NCBI GenBank assembly: GCA_961205875.1
Contig: OY540810.1
Location: 26,908,001-26,972,000 of the forward strand
Source: Sialis fuliginosa
Lineage: Eukaryota; Arthropoda; Insecta; Megaloptera; Sialidae
Length of the DNA: 64,000 nt
Direction of reading: 5' to 3'
The stretch's first letter is position 1. Every line of letters starts with the position of its first letter. The notes beneath the pieces were generated by a model. The model ran no database searches. It saw nothing but the letters and a program-made list of their open reading frames with translations, and was not told the DNA's origin. The translations under genes were made by a program, and so were the position numbers. This document shows, in pieces, positions 36,185 to 47,820 of the stretch.

Positions 36185-36560
36185 ATTTATTAACTTCCCA
36201 TTAGGAAGTTATTGTAATCGGTCCGAAAATCAAAATAAAAAATGTCAACATATTTGTATATTTCAAGGTCATTATAGTATATTTACACTATTTTCAGAAA
36301 AATATATGTATGTTTGTGGGTGTGTGTGTGTATGTATGTGCGTGTCATCAAATAAAAAATGCTATTGACTTCGTTGGGGTACCAATCGAAGCGTCTTGAC
36401 GTGAATATAATCTGAAAGAAAGGATTTTTTGAAATTCAACTCTTACAGGGGTAAAAAGAGATGTAAAATTTAGTGTGGGTAAAATTTTTTTTGTCGGATT
36501 TACTTGAAACTTAGCATGAATAAATCTTCTGCATTACAAATAAAGAAACATGTATTTCAG
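36185..36560 (+). repeat. Dispersed repeat, family M copy 1
   Basis: Begins near TTAACTTCCCATTAGGAAGT, then GTAATCGGTCCGAAAATC, a GT-rich microsatellite (about 36315-36345), TTGACTTCGTTGGGGTACC, TCTGAAAGAAAGGATTTTTT and TCGGATTTACTTGAAAC. The same series is found inverted at 44925-45268. The order of blocks (a short self-complementary start, a GT run and a lowered-AT tail) is typical of a non-autonomous retroelement or Helitron tail, but neither class is proven. It is non-coding. Confidence 0.65.
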
Positions 36561-37835
36561 TATTTTTATGTACGTGCCTAAATAGCCATTGAAGGGGTGA
36601 AAATCATTCTCAAAGTTTGAATTTTAAATACTAATAAATACGTTTACTAATTTATGTTGCCTTGGAAACAAACCAAATAAAATTCAAATTGTTAAATTAG
36701 TTATTCTAAAAATGTGTATTAATTATTGACATTAAGAATAATAGAAAACTAATATTCATAATATAAAGGTGCGTGAGTTTTATTTCTGACAAATTCTATA
36801 CTTATATGGAAACAATAAATAATCAATATTCGAGTATTTATAGTCATACCATGTTGGAAAGATGATTGTGTAGACCTCAAGGGTCGAACCCACGGCTTGT
36901 TTTTATTATTGTTTGATATGTAACTCAAAAGTTCGCTTTAATCAAAATGTAAAAACGAATTATGTTATCTTACTCAATTATAAGAACATTTTACTAAATA
37001 GCAATGATTAAACAAAACAAAAATTAATGAGATATACGTTAATGGACAATAAATTATAACTTGCATTTAATTACAAGGTACATTAGAAACACCCCTGTCT
37101 TTTTGTGGAAAGATGTCTGCAGGTAAACATAAATTGTTTTGTAGTTGACGCACGATGCCTTTACTTGAAGTTCTTAGCAGAAACAAAAACCTCTCGTAAG
37201 TTTAGGCTTAAGTAAATTACTATAGGCAACTTCATCTACTCTCAAGTATATAACTTTGTCTAACTGCACTTCATGTAGGTTCATTGAACACTATTCAGGG
37301 TAGAAACCAAGTATTTACCAAACACTATAACTTCTACAAGTGATATTCTTAGTTTTATTTACGTATTATTAATGGAAATGTTTTTACCTTTTACTATTTA
37401 ACTTCTTTATTTGTTTGTATAATACGGGTTTTTAGAAATAGTTCCTTTTTACTCTATTATAAAATGTAAATTTAAATCACCATTATGTTTCATTCGGATG
37501 TCAAAATTCGAAGAATTAAGTCTACGATGTTTATTTTTTTAAATTGATATTTTTATAGAACACCTGAAATTAAGTATGGTGTAAAGAAGTATAAAAAGTG
37601 AAATTTTACATAACTGATTAACTATTGTATTTTTAAAATACGTAAAACTTTACGTTTATTATTATCTATAATTTATGAAAATCATTATATCTGATAGTGT
37701 TAGTTTTAAATAAAATTATATGATGGCTTCATATTTAAAACTCAATATTTAAATAATAGTTAAGTACAATTATCAATCAACTACATTATACAAATATTAA
37801 TTTTATTAATTTAACACGAAAATATAAACATTGTA
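36561..37835. other. AT-rich non-coding stretch
   Basis: No gene or bounded repeat was recognised. Confidence 0.5.
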
Positions 37836-38215
37836 TATGAATCTCGCATTGATAAACCAGATACTACTGAAGAAACTATCGATTTAGTTGACAATATGAT
37901 CATATCTATAGCCGATCAGAGAATAAAGGTTCATGATATCATCAGTTTTCAAAATATTTTGAGAAACGAATTGAGCATGTCAGAAATTTCTGTAAAATGG
38001 GGTCTTCTATCTATTGATCAGAAACGTGCACATTTTCAGACATCATTCACTTGTTGAAGCTAATCCTGGCTCGTTTATGGAAAGATTTGTAACCATAGAT
38101 GAGACATGGGTTCAACACTATCAGATTGAGTCAAATCAGTGGAGGCATAAATGTTTACTACCCTCAAAGAAGACTGATTATAAGTGATAATCCTAAGGCT
38201 ATGACCACATATACG
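37836..38215 (+). pseudogene. Mariner transposase remnant, N-terminal half
   Basis: On the plus strand a broken frame reads TTEETIDLVDNMIISIADQR, then IKVHDI, NILRNELSMSEISVKW, LLSIDQKRAHFQTS and a stop. After a frame change come NPGSFMERFVTIDETWVQHY and QIESNQWRHK. This matches mariner transposases: the VDNMIISIADQRIKV part is the second helix-turn-helix region, LLSIDQKR corresponds to the (L/V)DQKR block, and VTIDETWVQHY contains the first catalytic Asp (codon at 38098-38100). The stop, a frameshift and loss of the remaining DD34D domain show it is dead. No TIRs were found. Confidence 0.85.
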
Positions 38216-38344
38216 CAATATTTACTGCAAACTAGAAATTATTTCAATGAAATCAAGTAGGCATTTTTCTATTTAATTAGCTTTAATTTTTGAGATTTCG
38301 GGGGGGGGGGGTCATGTCCCCCATTACCCTTTCTGGATTCGCGC

Positions 38345-38850
38345 TTTAGCGTATTCCAAAGAAAGATCTTGGCAGCCAATCGAAGCTCAATTTTGAAAAT
38401 ACACACGGTCAAAAAATTTTGAGCGCAATAAGTCGTGAATTGTATGGCATGTAGCGTTTTGTTGAAAAAAAGTCGTCCATATCCATAGCATCAATTTCAG
38501 GCCAAAAAAAGTCGGTTATTATCGTTAGATAACACAACCAATGATGCCACCAGCCCAAAAACCACACCAAACTGCTACTATTTTGGATTAGATTTCACGA
38601 CTATTTCTCTTGGGTTTTCAGAGCCCCACATCTGATAATTTTTTTATTAAATCCACGATAGTTGAGCAAGCAGGTGGCTCAGAACGTTCGGAAACAGTAA
38701 CGATTTCTGCGAATTTTTTCACCGTTTTTATAGTGAATTTTCACTATAATTGATTATCCATTTTCGTTTTAACCGTATAGTTTTTACTACTGAAATGTCA
38801 AAGAATGACAGCTGCAAATTTGAAACATGAAAAACAACGCTTTCAAAATG
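38345..38850 (-). pseudogene. IS630/Tc1-mariner superfamily transposase remnant, opposite strand
   Basis: Read on the minus strand, broken frames give NGEKIRRNRYCFRTF, a VWCGFWAGGIIG block and FFQQNATCHTIHDLLRSKFF. They correspond to the conserved VWCGLWAGGIIGP and FQQDGATCHTA..DLLR segments of the insect transposase family whose N-terminus is annotated DUF4817. The catalytic Asp expected after FQQ is lost (QQNATCHT), and stops and frame changes are numerous. The preceding mariner fragment is on the other strand, so two different dead elements abut. A 12-G run at 38300-38311 lies at the junction. Confidence 0.75.
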
Positions 38851-39768
38851 ATGGTTTTTAATGGAAAACCCATTAGGTTATATCTACCAATTTCTCTATG
38901 TACTTATATAAACATTATAAACTAGTGGTTTTGCCCCTGGGTACATCGCACCCCAACCCTTAATAACACCATATTTAGATACTCAAATTTACTCAGGTTT
39001 CAACCTTCGACTGCGACCCTCGTATGTACATATATAGAATAACCAGATTTTAATTTTTGTAAGCCCTGAAATGTAAATGAAGACATTTTTTATTCTTATT
39101 TTTTGATTGACACCTAAAAAACTCCACACCCTGATTCTCACTTTTGTGCCCCCTTTTTTTTCTTTTCGTTGTCATCATTATTACAAAACCCGATAAAATT
39201 ATAACAAAATCTGGAGCCCGGAGAAACGGTATACATACCATGAAACTCCAGGTGAAAACCGGTGATCACCGTTTTTTTATACCACACCCATTACTTTATA
39301 CCCCTACCATTATTTTTAATGTTTTACAAAAAGGACAAAAGATCATTGTCTACACAATTTCATTAATTTTCAATATTTTTAATACGTCCTTGACTTATTT
39401 ATTAAATAAAAAAAATTCGATTTGTAATATGGTATAATTAAATACCAACATTTTTATTTTTATTTATACAATTTAATTTTTTTTTAATTCTAAATTTGGT
39501 TGATACGGTACTGATTCAATTATTTTCGTATATTTTTAAATTCTTTAGTTTTTCAAAAATTTTAAATCCACTGACATTGACAGCTGTCAGTTGCTAGTGT
39601 CAATTGTAAACCACGCCCATTTCAAATGTCAAAAAATATAAAAACAAAATACTATTGTATTTTAAAACTCATCCGTTGCAAGCTTCATGCGTTATATGAC
39701 ACATGAAACGTAAATTGAGTAGCAAGGAATCCTTATTCCTCAAAAATGAACTATGAATACGGCTGCAA
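38851..39768. other. Non-coding stretch
   Basis: No gene was recognised; the 97-codon frame at 39144-39437 is not conserved-looking. A GATACGGTACTG sequence near 39500 recalls the family E left end but lacks the rest of the TIR. Confidence 0.4.
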
Positions 39769-39912
39769 GGTCGATTTGTATGGAGGTAGAGTGTGGGTAC
39801 TGCAGATTAGGTCGTGTATAGGCAAGTCGGGCCGACTTTTCGCAAAATAATCGGCCCGATTTGCCAATACACGACCCAATCTGCAGTACTCTACCTTCAT
39901 ACAAATCGGCCC
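39769..39912. mobile_element. Near-perfect palindrome, 144 bp
   Basis: Left arm 39769-39835 begins GGTCGATTTGTATGGAGGTA and ends GTCGGGCCGA. The right arm (about 39849-39912) begins TCGGCCCGAT and ends TACAAATCGGCC. The arms match almost throughout, the right lacking a few bases (GTGG region), and the loop is about 13 bp (39836-39848). It has the structure of a foldback MITE or a snapback solo element. It is non-coding. Confidence 0.8.
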
Positions 39913-40838
39913 TGAAGTTTGGGTGGTGTATAGAAGCTTTTAGCTTACTATTATATGTCAATGCAAAATACACATCAACCTAGAATCTAGGTATGCCATT
40001 CAGATACGTTATCAAAACCATTAAAAAAAAACATTTTGCGATTCGCAGATATTCAACAGTTTTTGTACGATTTACTTCTGTTGGTTGCGCGAGAATGGGC
40101 AACGGACGCGGCCGGTGTCATATCACAGTTAAATATAGCATACCGTCGCGACGTCACACGCCTCCATGCATTCGAGTGTTTGTCTGTGTATGTGCTGCGC
40201 ACAAACATAAGTTAGTGTCTATATGTATATAACCGCATAAATGTGTGAATACGTATGTCGTATGTCTGCATATCCAGCATATGTTTATGGGAATATATGT
40301 ATGTGTGTTTCACACGTCGGTCCACGTTTTCTTTGGAACATAAATTTCCTGTAAGAAAATTCGCATAAAATATTGATACTGAACCTTTTTATTTTTTGTT
40401 AAGAGCTCTTTTAACTTTAACAAATAAAAAATGTGTTTGAGGACCATTATGAATATTTTTAAAGGATCAATGTTAATTAGGGTATAGTCAAATTGGTTTA
40501 AATTGAAATATGTAGTGTAGTTCGTGATTTTCTGAACAAATGTTTTCATGAGCGCAAAAAAAGAAAAAAAGTGTAAATTTGTTTTATAATTATTCAGGGT
40601 CAAAAGTTGTGAATTTAAATACTTATTATAAAAAAATCTAAATGATTATTGGCTTAGCAAACTTTTTTCAATATTTATATTATGCTGTACATACAAAAAC
40701 TAGGATCAAGTAATGAAAAATAATGTACAAACATATCAGTAGATATCTGATTTCTAACCTTTGACACTGAATAAATAACTAAAAAAACTGACCTTGTACC
40801 CATGGAAACTTTTGATCAGCAAGTCACGAACTGCATCA
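39913..40838. other. Non-coding stretch with a small CpG cluster
   Basis: At about 40085-40165 several CpGs occur together (GGACGCGGCCGG, ACCGTCGCGACGTCACACG), unlike the surroundings. It could mark a weak promoter or an old GC-rich insertion. No exon or splice site of quality was identified. Confidence 0.35.
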
Positions 40839-41249
40839 GGGTCGTTCCAGACTATCGAGCCGTTCTCGATCCGGTCTCGTTCCAATCAAACATAAATAAA
40901 CAATAAACAATGAAATAATTCACACTATAGGTATCGGTCAGATCTCGGTCCAATCTCGCTACATACAGTATAGTATCGAAGAATATTTTACTGGAGCGTT
41001 ATCGAACCTGGCATGGATTGTACCCATAGTGTGAACAGGGACTTCAGTTTGTCTTCGATCATTCTGGTACTGATCACCGAGTAAAGCGTGATCTAAACTT
41101 ACGCGATAATATGAATATCATAAGATTTGATTGGACTGACAATGAGACCGAACTGAGACCGGCCCGAGACCGGCTCGTTAACGTGAAAATCGTAAGATTT
41201 GATTAGAGCGAGACCAGACTGAGATCGGCTCGATAGTCTGGATCGACCC
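40839..41249. mobile_element. Family K MITE copy B, PIF/Harbinger-like
   Basis: Inverted arms GGGTCGTTCCAGACTATCGA and CGATAGTCTGGATCGACCC, with TCA on both sides (40836-40838 and 41250-41252). Compared with copy A (11104-11375) it has extra interior sequence including a second GAGACCGGCTCGTTAACGTG block followed by an internal duplication of ATCGTAAGATTTGATTAG. It is non-coding. Confidence 0.85.
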
Positions 41250-41252
41250 TCA

Positions 41253-42279
41253 TACTTCAGTTTCAATCAATTTTACTGTATCCTAATTTACATTGATTTT
41301 TTACCGAGTCCTTTCTATGATGTTTTTTTTATATATACAGGATGCCCAGGCAAATTTTTCAAAAACGGCTGAGCTCAAAGACTTGAAATAAATAATATTT
41401 ATCATGTATTTTGCCCTGTCTTTAAAGATAGATTATTAATAATATAAAATAATAATAACTAATATAAATATAAATATAAATATAAATATACATATATTAT
41501 AATTGTAAAACTAAAATTATTTCATACTATACCTTCTAATGTTTCAGTTAAAGGGCTCTAACTACAAAACAAACAATTAAATGATTTGAAATGTTAACTC
41601 ATAAATGTAAATTACACACATAAGTATAACAAACATTTGAAGAATTATCTAAAGTTTATGTAATTTAAAGTTCTACAGTGGACACTTTTTATCATCTTGG
41701 TAACTATGTATTATTTGACAAGTTAGAATTCCCATGACCTTTTTCAAACTATTGTAAACTGTAACAACACTTACTTGCTTTCATCAATATTTAGGCGCAC
41801 ATGACCATACACATTTATCTGAATAGAAAAAGCCCCATCTCTTTAGCACCTGTTAAAACACATTCACAAGACTTTATTTTCTAAATAAATGGGTTCAAAA
41901 ATAGACATCACATTTACAGAAAATATTTTATGAAATAGGAGCTTCATTGAACGTATCTTTTTAAATTAAATTATTATATTTAAATGATGTGTGATATTTT
42001 TTATGATGTCAAAAAATATATTTTTTAACGATAGCAAATGACCTATATACCTACTTAAAAATGTTTTAATGACGTCATGACTTAGTATTTATGGAAACAA
42101 ATATAACTGACTACCTAAAAATATGAGCTTTTTTATTAAAACATTTTTCATGTGGGGTCAGTGTAGCAACAGGGAATTAAGGGTAAGCCAAATTTCAAGT
42201 ATATGTGATTGGTATAATAATATGTGATCGTATCGCTGCCTCTTTTATTCTTTGGTTTCTTCCAATCGTATTACGAGTT
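41253..42279. other. AT-rich stretch with a microsatellite
   Basis: A (TATAAA)n tract lies at about 41461-41492. TACAGGATGCCCAGG at 41337 may be an isolated end of the foldback family found at 4003. Nothing else was recognised. Confidence 0.45.
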
Positions 42280-42557
42280 ACATCGTTGCGCTTTTTAACA
42301 AGCACTCTCAAATGAGGTATCAAACTTATATGACAGTTCTCTTTAAGTTTTTAACAGATATTTGCATGTGCAGTAAGTTGGTTTTTACTGTTTTTATCTC
42401 AAGGTTAGTAAATACACTTTAGTAAATATACTTTACATACCTGTTTTACTTCCTATGCATGTCAAAAACTCCAAGAAATTGTCATATAAGTTTGATACCC
42501 CATTTGAGAGTGTTTGCTAGCTAGCAAATTTCGTTAGCTCCTTTATGATATCGGACA
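42280..42557. repeat. Family J MITE copy 3, rearranged
   Basis: The right end reads GCTAGCTAGCAAATTTCG, then CTCCTTTATGATATCGGACA. The left half contains AACAAGCACTCTCAAATGAG, the inverse of the right-hand CATTTGAGAGTGTTTGCTAG, so the copy is palindromic around a different centre than the intact element at 18307. The terminal 20 bases on the left are missing. Confidence 0.65.
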
Positions 42558-42593
42558 TAAAAGTTTATATTGAATATAAACCACGAAACTCTT

Positions 42594-42903
42594 CTTGAGT
42601 GAGGGGGATGAAGGTACAGCTCTATTGTCTACATAACGTTACATGGATGAATGGGGGTGGGGTCATATTCAAATATTACGTAACTTTCTTTTATACAAAT
42701 AAAGACAATTAAAAATTATTATTATATTATAATAATTTAAATACACGCTTTTTTTATTCCTGATGTACTGCATTTAATTATTCCATACCAACATATTAAT
42801 ATTATATATTATATAGTACTGCGTTGCGTAACATTAAACAGATGGGGGGGGGGGAGTCCAAAATTCTATAAAAATGCATTACGTTGTATGGACGCTCCTT
42901 TAT
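42594..42903. repeat. Family H repeat fragments with an 11-G run
   Basis: Two related blocks lie in direct order: AACGTTACATGGATGAATGG (about 42637) and GCGTAACATTAAACAGATGG (about 42826), each followed by a G-run (11 Gs at 42844-42854). The second ends in ACGTTGTATGGACGCTCCTTT. A similar layout with a longer G-run is at 52110-52190. It is probably a MITE family; the termini are not proven. Confidence 0.45.
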
Positions 42904-44924
42904 GATTATTACTTTACGTAATATTAAGCATTCTTTTGACAATTAATTCAAAATAACAGATGTGATACACAGTTAATCACAATTAAAACACTGATTTATA
43001 TAAAAAATATGTTGATCTCATACTAAAATATGTGATAATTGACAGATACATTTTTTTCTATTTTTAGTTATAACTAGGGGCAATAAAAATGTAACTGTTT
43101 GTGTAGCTTTGTTGTAGACGGTATGTTTTTTTATAATTTTTTAATTAAAAAATATAATCTCGTTTTTTGTTTTTTTTAAGTAATAAAAATTTTTTAGATA
43201 TTTTTAATGTGCAAAATGTCACCATATAATACGTGATTATTTTTTTATTCTTCAAATAATTTTGGTCGTTTCATCCAAAAAAGCTATAAAAAATATAAAA
43301 TGTTTTCATCAAAATTATTTCAAGATCTAAAAAAAATCATCAAAAATTATTTCGAAAATAAAAATAAAATAAAAAGGTTTTCACTTTTTCCTGGTCAGTT
43401 CAGAGCCTATTTCACCTAATGCCTAAATTACCACTGTATAAAGCCGCTGAATAATTCACTGTAGCCACACTGACCCTTATTGATTTTGTCATAATTAATA
43501 AAAACATAATTTTAACCAAAAATTAAACACATGCAATTTATTTATCCATTTTTACAAAAATTAATCAAGTTATTGTTTTGAAAAAAGAGTATAGGTATAG
43601 GTACAGAACAATATATAATCGCTTTTGTTATTATTATTATTCTGTGTTGGTTTTTGCGTTTAATTTTACCTGTTGTTTACTTCACGTGCGTGGAGTGCAC
43701 AATTCTTTGTCTAAATTAGATTAAAATATTTATTTTTACACTTCGTTCTATTTTTAGAAGGCACCGTTACAGGAATAAAAGATGCGGTTAAATTCTTCGC
43801 ACACTTGTCATTTGGAATTTTCTCATTGCTTTCTCCCATGAAGATTTTTTTTGGTTCAGGTTCACGGCATTGTTGATTGTTTTCTAGTCCAATTTTATTA
43901 ATAGTAAATATAAAATAAAACTCTTAGGTTATTTTAAAATATTTTTGCTGATGGTTTGATTTTTTTATTCATTTATTAATTTAACTAGATAATTAACAGG
44001 ATTTGATATACTTTTGTGATGTACTGATACTCATACTGAAATCTTGTAGGTTATATTAATTCTGAATAGAGCTGTCGAAACAAGATCAAGACCTATTAAT
44101 TTCGGACGAGACGAGACCAAGACGATACCAATCAATTTATAAAAGTAGTTGAGAGTCTCGGTTAATTGGATTATCAAATAATTAAAGTTAAATATATAAG
44201 ATTCGTTATATACAGTGAAATTTCGTAATAACGCTCCCGTTTATAGCGCTATCCAGTGTATTACGCGCTTTTGCTTTGGTCCCGACCCCGACACGTAGAT
44301 TAATACACAAATATTCCCGTTTTTAACGCCCACAGATCAAAATTTGTTTATTACATAAATTCACATGAAATTTTTTTTTTTTTTTTTAATTGTTAATTAT
44401 AACAAATATTTGTTATTAACCGAAGTATGTTCAAAATATAAAGATAATGGTTTATTTAACAGTGACTATTTTTTATAATTTTCAATACAATTGAATTCCC
44501 AATATTTTTTTCAGTATTGATTTACAACGAAGTATTTTATTTCTAATTTACTTTCAACTAGTTTAGCTAAATTTAGAAACAAATTAAAAGTTTTCATTAA
44601 CTTTACAAGACATTATTTCATTACCACCTTTAATTAGTTTTTAATTAAATTAACATTATTAAAACTTCATTTACAAATGAACCATACAATTTTCATTAAA
44701 ATAGTTATAGGTGAAAAATTAAACGAAGGATTTTAAAGTTAACAATAACTTAAGAAGTAAAATGCAAAAGAAAAAACAGGAATTATGTCTGTTAATATAA
44801 AGAATTTGAATATTTGTAACAGTGGTACTTTAATTTAATAAAACATGTTTATGAAAAATGGAATTTGCCAGAAATAAAACTCACCTTTGTATTATGAATA
44901 TTAGTTTTCTAATATCCTAATATA
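42904..44924. other. AT-rich stretch with a pogo-like end
   Basis: TACAGTGAAATTTCGTAATAACGC at about 44211 (only the first part is cited) has the form of a pogo/Tigger-type terminus (CAGT..CG..ATAACG) following TA. No matching right end was found. A 15-17 T run occurs near 44370. No gene was recognised. Confidence 0.4.
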
Positions 44925-45268
44925 TTGAAGAATATTTGTGCTACGTTTCAAGTAAATCCGACCAAAAAAATATTTTTACCCCCGTAAAGGTTGAATTTCG
45001 AAAAATCCTTTCTTTCAGATCATATTCACGTTAAAATACTTTGATTGACATCCCAATGAAGTCAATTGCATTTTTTTATTTGCGAGATTTCGCGCTGGCA
45101 AAAAATGACACTAATGTGTACACGTACGTAGATACACACACACATAAATCTTTCTGAAAATAATGTAAATATACTATAGTGAACTTGAAATATAAAAATA
45201 TGTTGACATTTTTTATTTCGGTTTTCGGACCGATTACAATAACTTCCTATTGAGAAGTTAATAATACC
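44925..45268 (-). repeat. Dispersed repeat, family M copy 2
   Basis: Inverse-oriented copy of the repeat at 36185-36560. It reads, left to right, GTTTCAAGTAAATCCGACC, AAATCCTTTCTTTCAGA, ATCCCAATGAAGTCAA, an ACACACACA tract, TTTTCGGACCGATTACAATA and ACTTCCTATTGAGAAGTTAA. It is non-coding. Confidence 0.65.
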
Positions 45269-46849
45269 GGACTTTTTTTTAATTTCAATGTCCATACTCG
45301 TAATTTTTAAGTAAATTATATTTTAGCAATGATTCCAAAGAAAAAAATGTATTTTTTTACTATCGAACAAAATTGCTTGCCGAGGTAGTTGTGTAGACTA
45401 GTAGACAATATACTATACGAAAACGTAACTACTTTTATTTATTTTAGAACTAACCGTTTCCAAAAAATATTGTTATCTACAATGAAATTATTATCATAAT
45501 TACATAAAAAAAATTCTCGTGAAAAACTATAATCTAACTGATATAAAAAATTAATTTTTATACATGTATGTTTTTTTAATGTATTGGTATTCTTATTGTA
45601 AATAAAAACATAATATTTTACCTTTTATTAAACCTTATTAATGGATCAAAATAGTAGAACAAGAAGCATTTCCGAGTACAAATCTCATTATGAGTTGAAT
45701 TATACAATAGCATATCGGCCTTAGGACAAATTATTAATTATTATGCCCAACGTAAATGTGCATATAAAAATAAAAATAATATTTCTGTATCTGAATCCAA
45801 AGCTAAAATACAAACAATAATAGAAAATATTCTACGTTTCAGTACATATCAACATAATCTAAATTTATACCGTACAGTGGCGTGTAAATAATAATTGTAT
45901 TGAGATTAATAATTGCATAAATTAACAGATTTTTAAGCTTTTAGGAAAAATGTATTCATTTGACGATAAATATTATATATCCTTAAAAAAAACTCATAAA
46001 ATTAAAACTAAAGTTCGTTTTATTCATGAAAACTTCTGGAAGCGATATTTCTACACATATCTACTTAGAATGCAATTTATAGTATAATTATATATATACG
46101 AGACAGTATTTTTATACGACTTCTCTGCTCTTTTCTTCATTTAAAAATATATTTTTAAGTTTTTTAATATGTTCTATACCTATACAATATACCTTTAACA
46201 AATATAAAGATTTCCTTACTTTTGCTTTGTCAGCATTTCTTCAGCTTCTATTTTTTAGGAGATTAAATTTCCTTAATAAAACATATTACTTTTAGAAAAT
46301 ATAAATTTTCAAATATTTTTTACCATTAGTAGCAATGTATTTTGATATTATAAAATTGACTAGTTTCTTTTCCAACGGATTTATTTCATGTTAATGTCGC
46401 AAGTAAGGTAATATGGTTTCTGTTTTCGATATTTTTTACCACATGAACAACGAGAAGAATCTATTTAATTTACTCTGGGCCAGAAAAGCTATTTAATATT
46501 CATCCACAGTGAAATTTATGTTATCAAGGGTTTGTAGATAATAGATAAAGAGATGAACAATTCAAAAGAATTAATATATTTCTTACTTAGGTATGTGTGA
46601 TTTTTTAAACGATTAATAATGATTTTCACAAAGGTCAATTTTCACGTTGGGAAATATGACACGTCTCATTTTTTAGATCTAATTATTTATTAACAACTAG
46701 CGCTTTGGACCCAGTGTTTCTCGGAGATATTAATTTAATTAAACATTAAGTAATCATGCCCACCCAACATACCCACCCAACAAGCCCACAACACACAATA
46801 CATCGCGAATTGTTTTATTCCCGAAATTTACACAAAATATCCACAAATT
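45269..46849. other. AT-rich non-coding stretch
   Basis: CAGTGGCGTGTAAATAATAA at 45876 resembles a hAT left end but no right end was found. No gene was recognised. Confidence 0.4.
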
Positions 46850-47425
46850 ATACACCTAAACCTAACCTATCCATTATTTAAAACCGGATTAAAATCCGTT
46901 CAGTAGTTACTGACAAAATTGTGTAAAATTATATTTTCAAACTCCCAGGAAACACCTTGTCCCGTCTTAGAATATAATTTGTATGAAAATAAAAAAAATA
47001 ATTTAGCAACAATCATAACCAATTTCTTTACATTTCTTGGTAATAAAATCAATATTCAATCAATATATGTATTTCAAAATATTCAATTATTAACAGATGT
47101 GTCAAAAATCATCCAATTGTTCAACAAAATATATGAAAGAGATCATAGTGACCTAAATTAATAAAATATTGAAACCATAAATTATATAATTCTTTATTCA
47201 ATGCCTACTATGCCTACTAATATGACATTTTTGTATGCTGTGGTACATCATAGAAACAAAACATGACTTGATAAAGATTTTTTTAGTCTTTTGATGTTAA
47301 ATCTTAGATTTTCATAAAATATTAATAACCACGAACATGCACAGAAAAAGTATCTAACTATTTGTGAAAACCGTATTGAAATCGGTTCAGTAATTCCCGA
47401 GTCTGTCTCATACGAGATATGAATA
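46850..47425 (+). repeat. Two direct retroelement-tail-like blocks
   Basis: AAAACCGGATTAAAATCCG followed by TTCAGTAGTTACTGACAAAA (46878-46920), and AAAACCGTATTGAAATCGG followed by TTCAGTAATTCCCGAGTCTG (47367-47407), are variants of the AAACCG..AAATCGGTTCAGTAGTT box common in 3' regions of insect non-LTR elements. Between them is an 80-codon frame (46919-47161) of low-complexity composition with no recognisable domain; it is not called a gene. Confidence 0.45.
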
Positions 47426-47820
47426 AACACAAATTATTTATGCTCGCCTCGATATAAATTATTAAACAGTCGCCACTGATATACAGCACGATCTAAATTT
47501 ATATGAAACAAAGTCAGCATACGTCATCATAGTGTGCTGTGTATAAAACAAAAGAAATATTTTCTTTGGAAAATGACAAAGCAATTCCAAAACAATGATC
47601 TCTTTTCTTGTTACAGTTTAAAGAAAATCAAATATTTTTTTCTCTTATATGTTCTAACAACAGATGACAGATTTTTCATTTATCGGATACAAATACAATG
47701 GTTTTATTGCTCTTGTCTATGTGCAAATGAAAATTGCCAGTTACTATGTTTTGTTTGAGACTGACATCATTTTATCCGAAACATTATTATTGATTTAGTT
47801 ATATGTTATGGTATATACAT

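Noticed and set aside
36310..36350. GT-rich tract considered as a regulatory Z-DNA element
   Set aside because: It is an integral part of the dispersed family M repeat, with the matching CA tract in the inverted copy at 45130.
39490..39520. GATACGGTACTG as a fifth family E copy
   Set aside because: Only the first dozen bases match the terminus; the following GGCACC part and the interior are absent.
44211..44345. pogo/Tigger-type element start
   Set aside because: The left end looks plausible but no right TIR, TA duplication or transposase was found, so it is noted only within the surrounding stretch.
46919..47161. 80-codon frame starting MCKIIFSNSQ
   Set aside because: Asn/Ile/Lys-rich composition typical of AT-rich non-coding DNA, flanked by retroelement-tail blocks, no recognised family.
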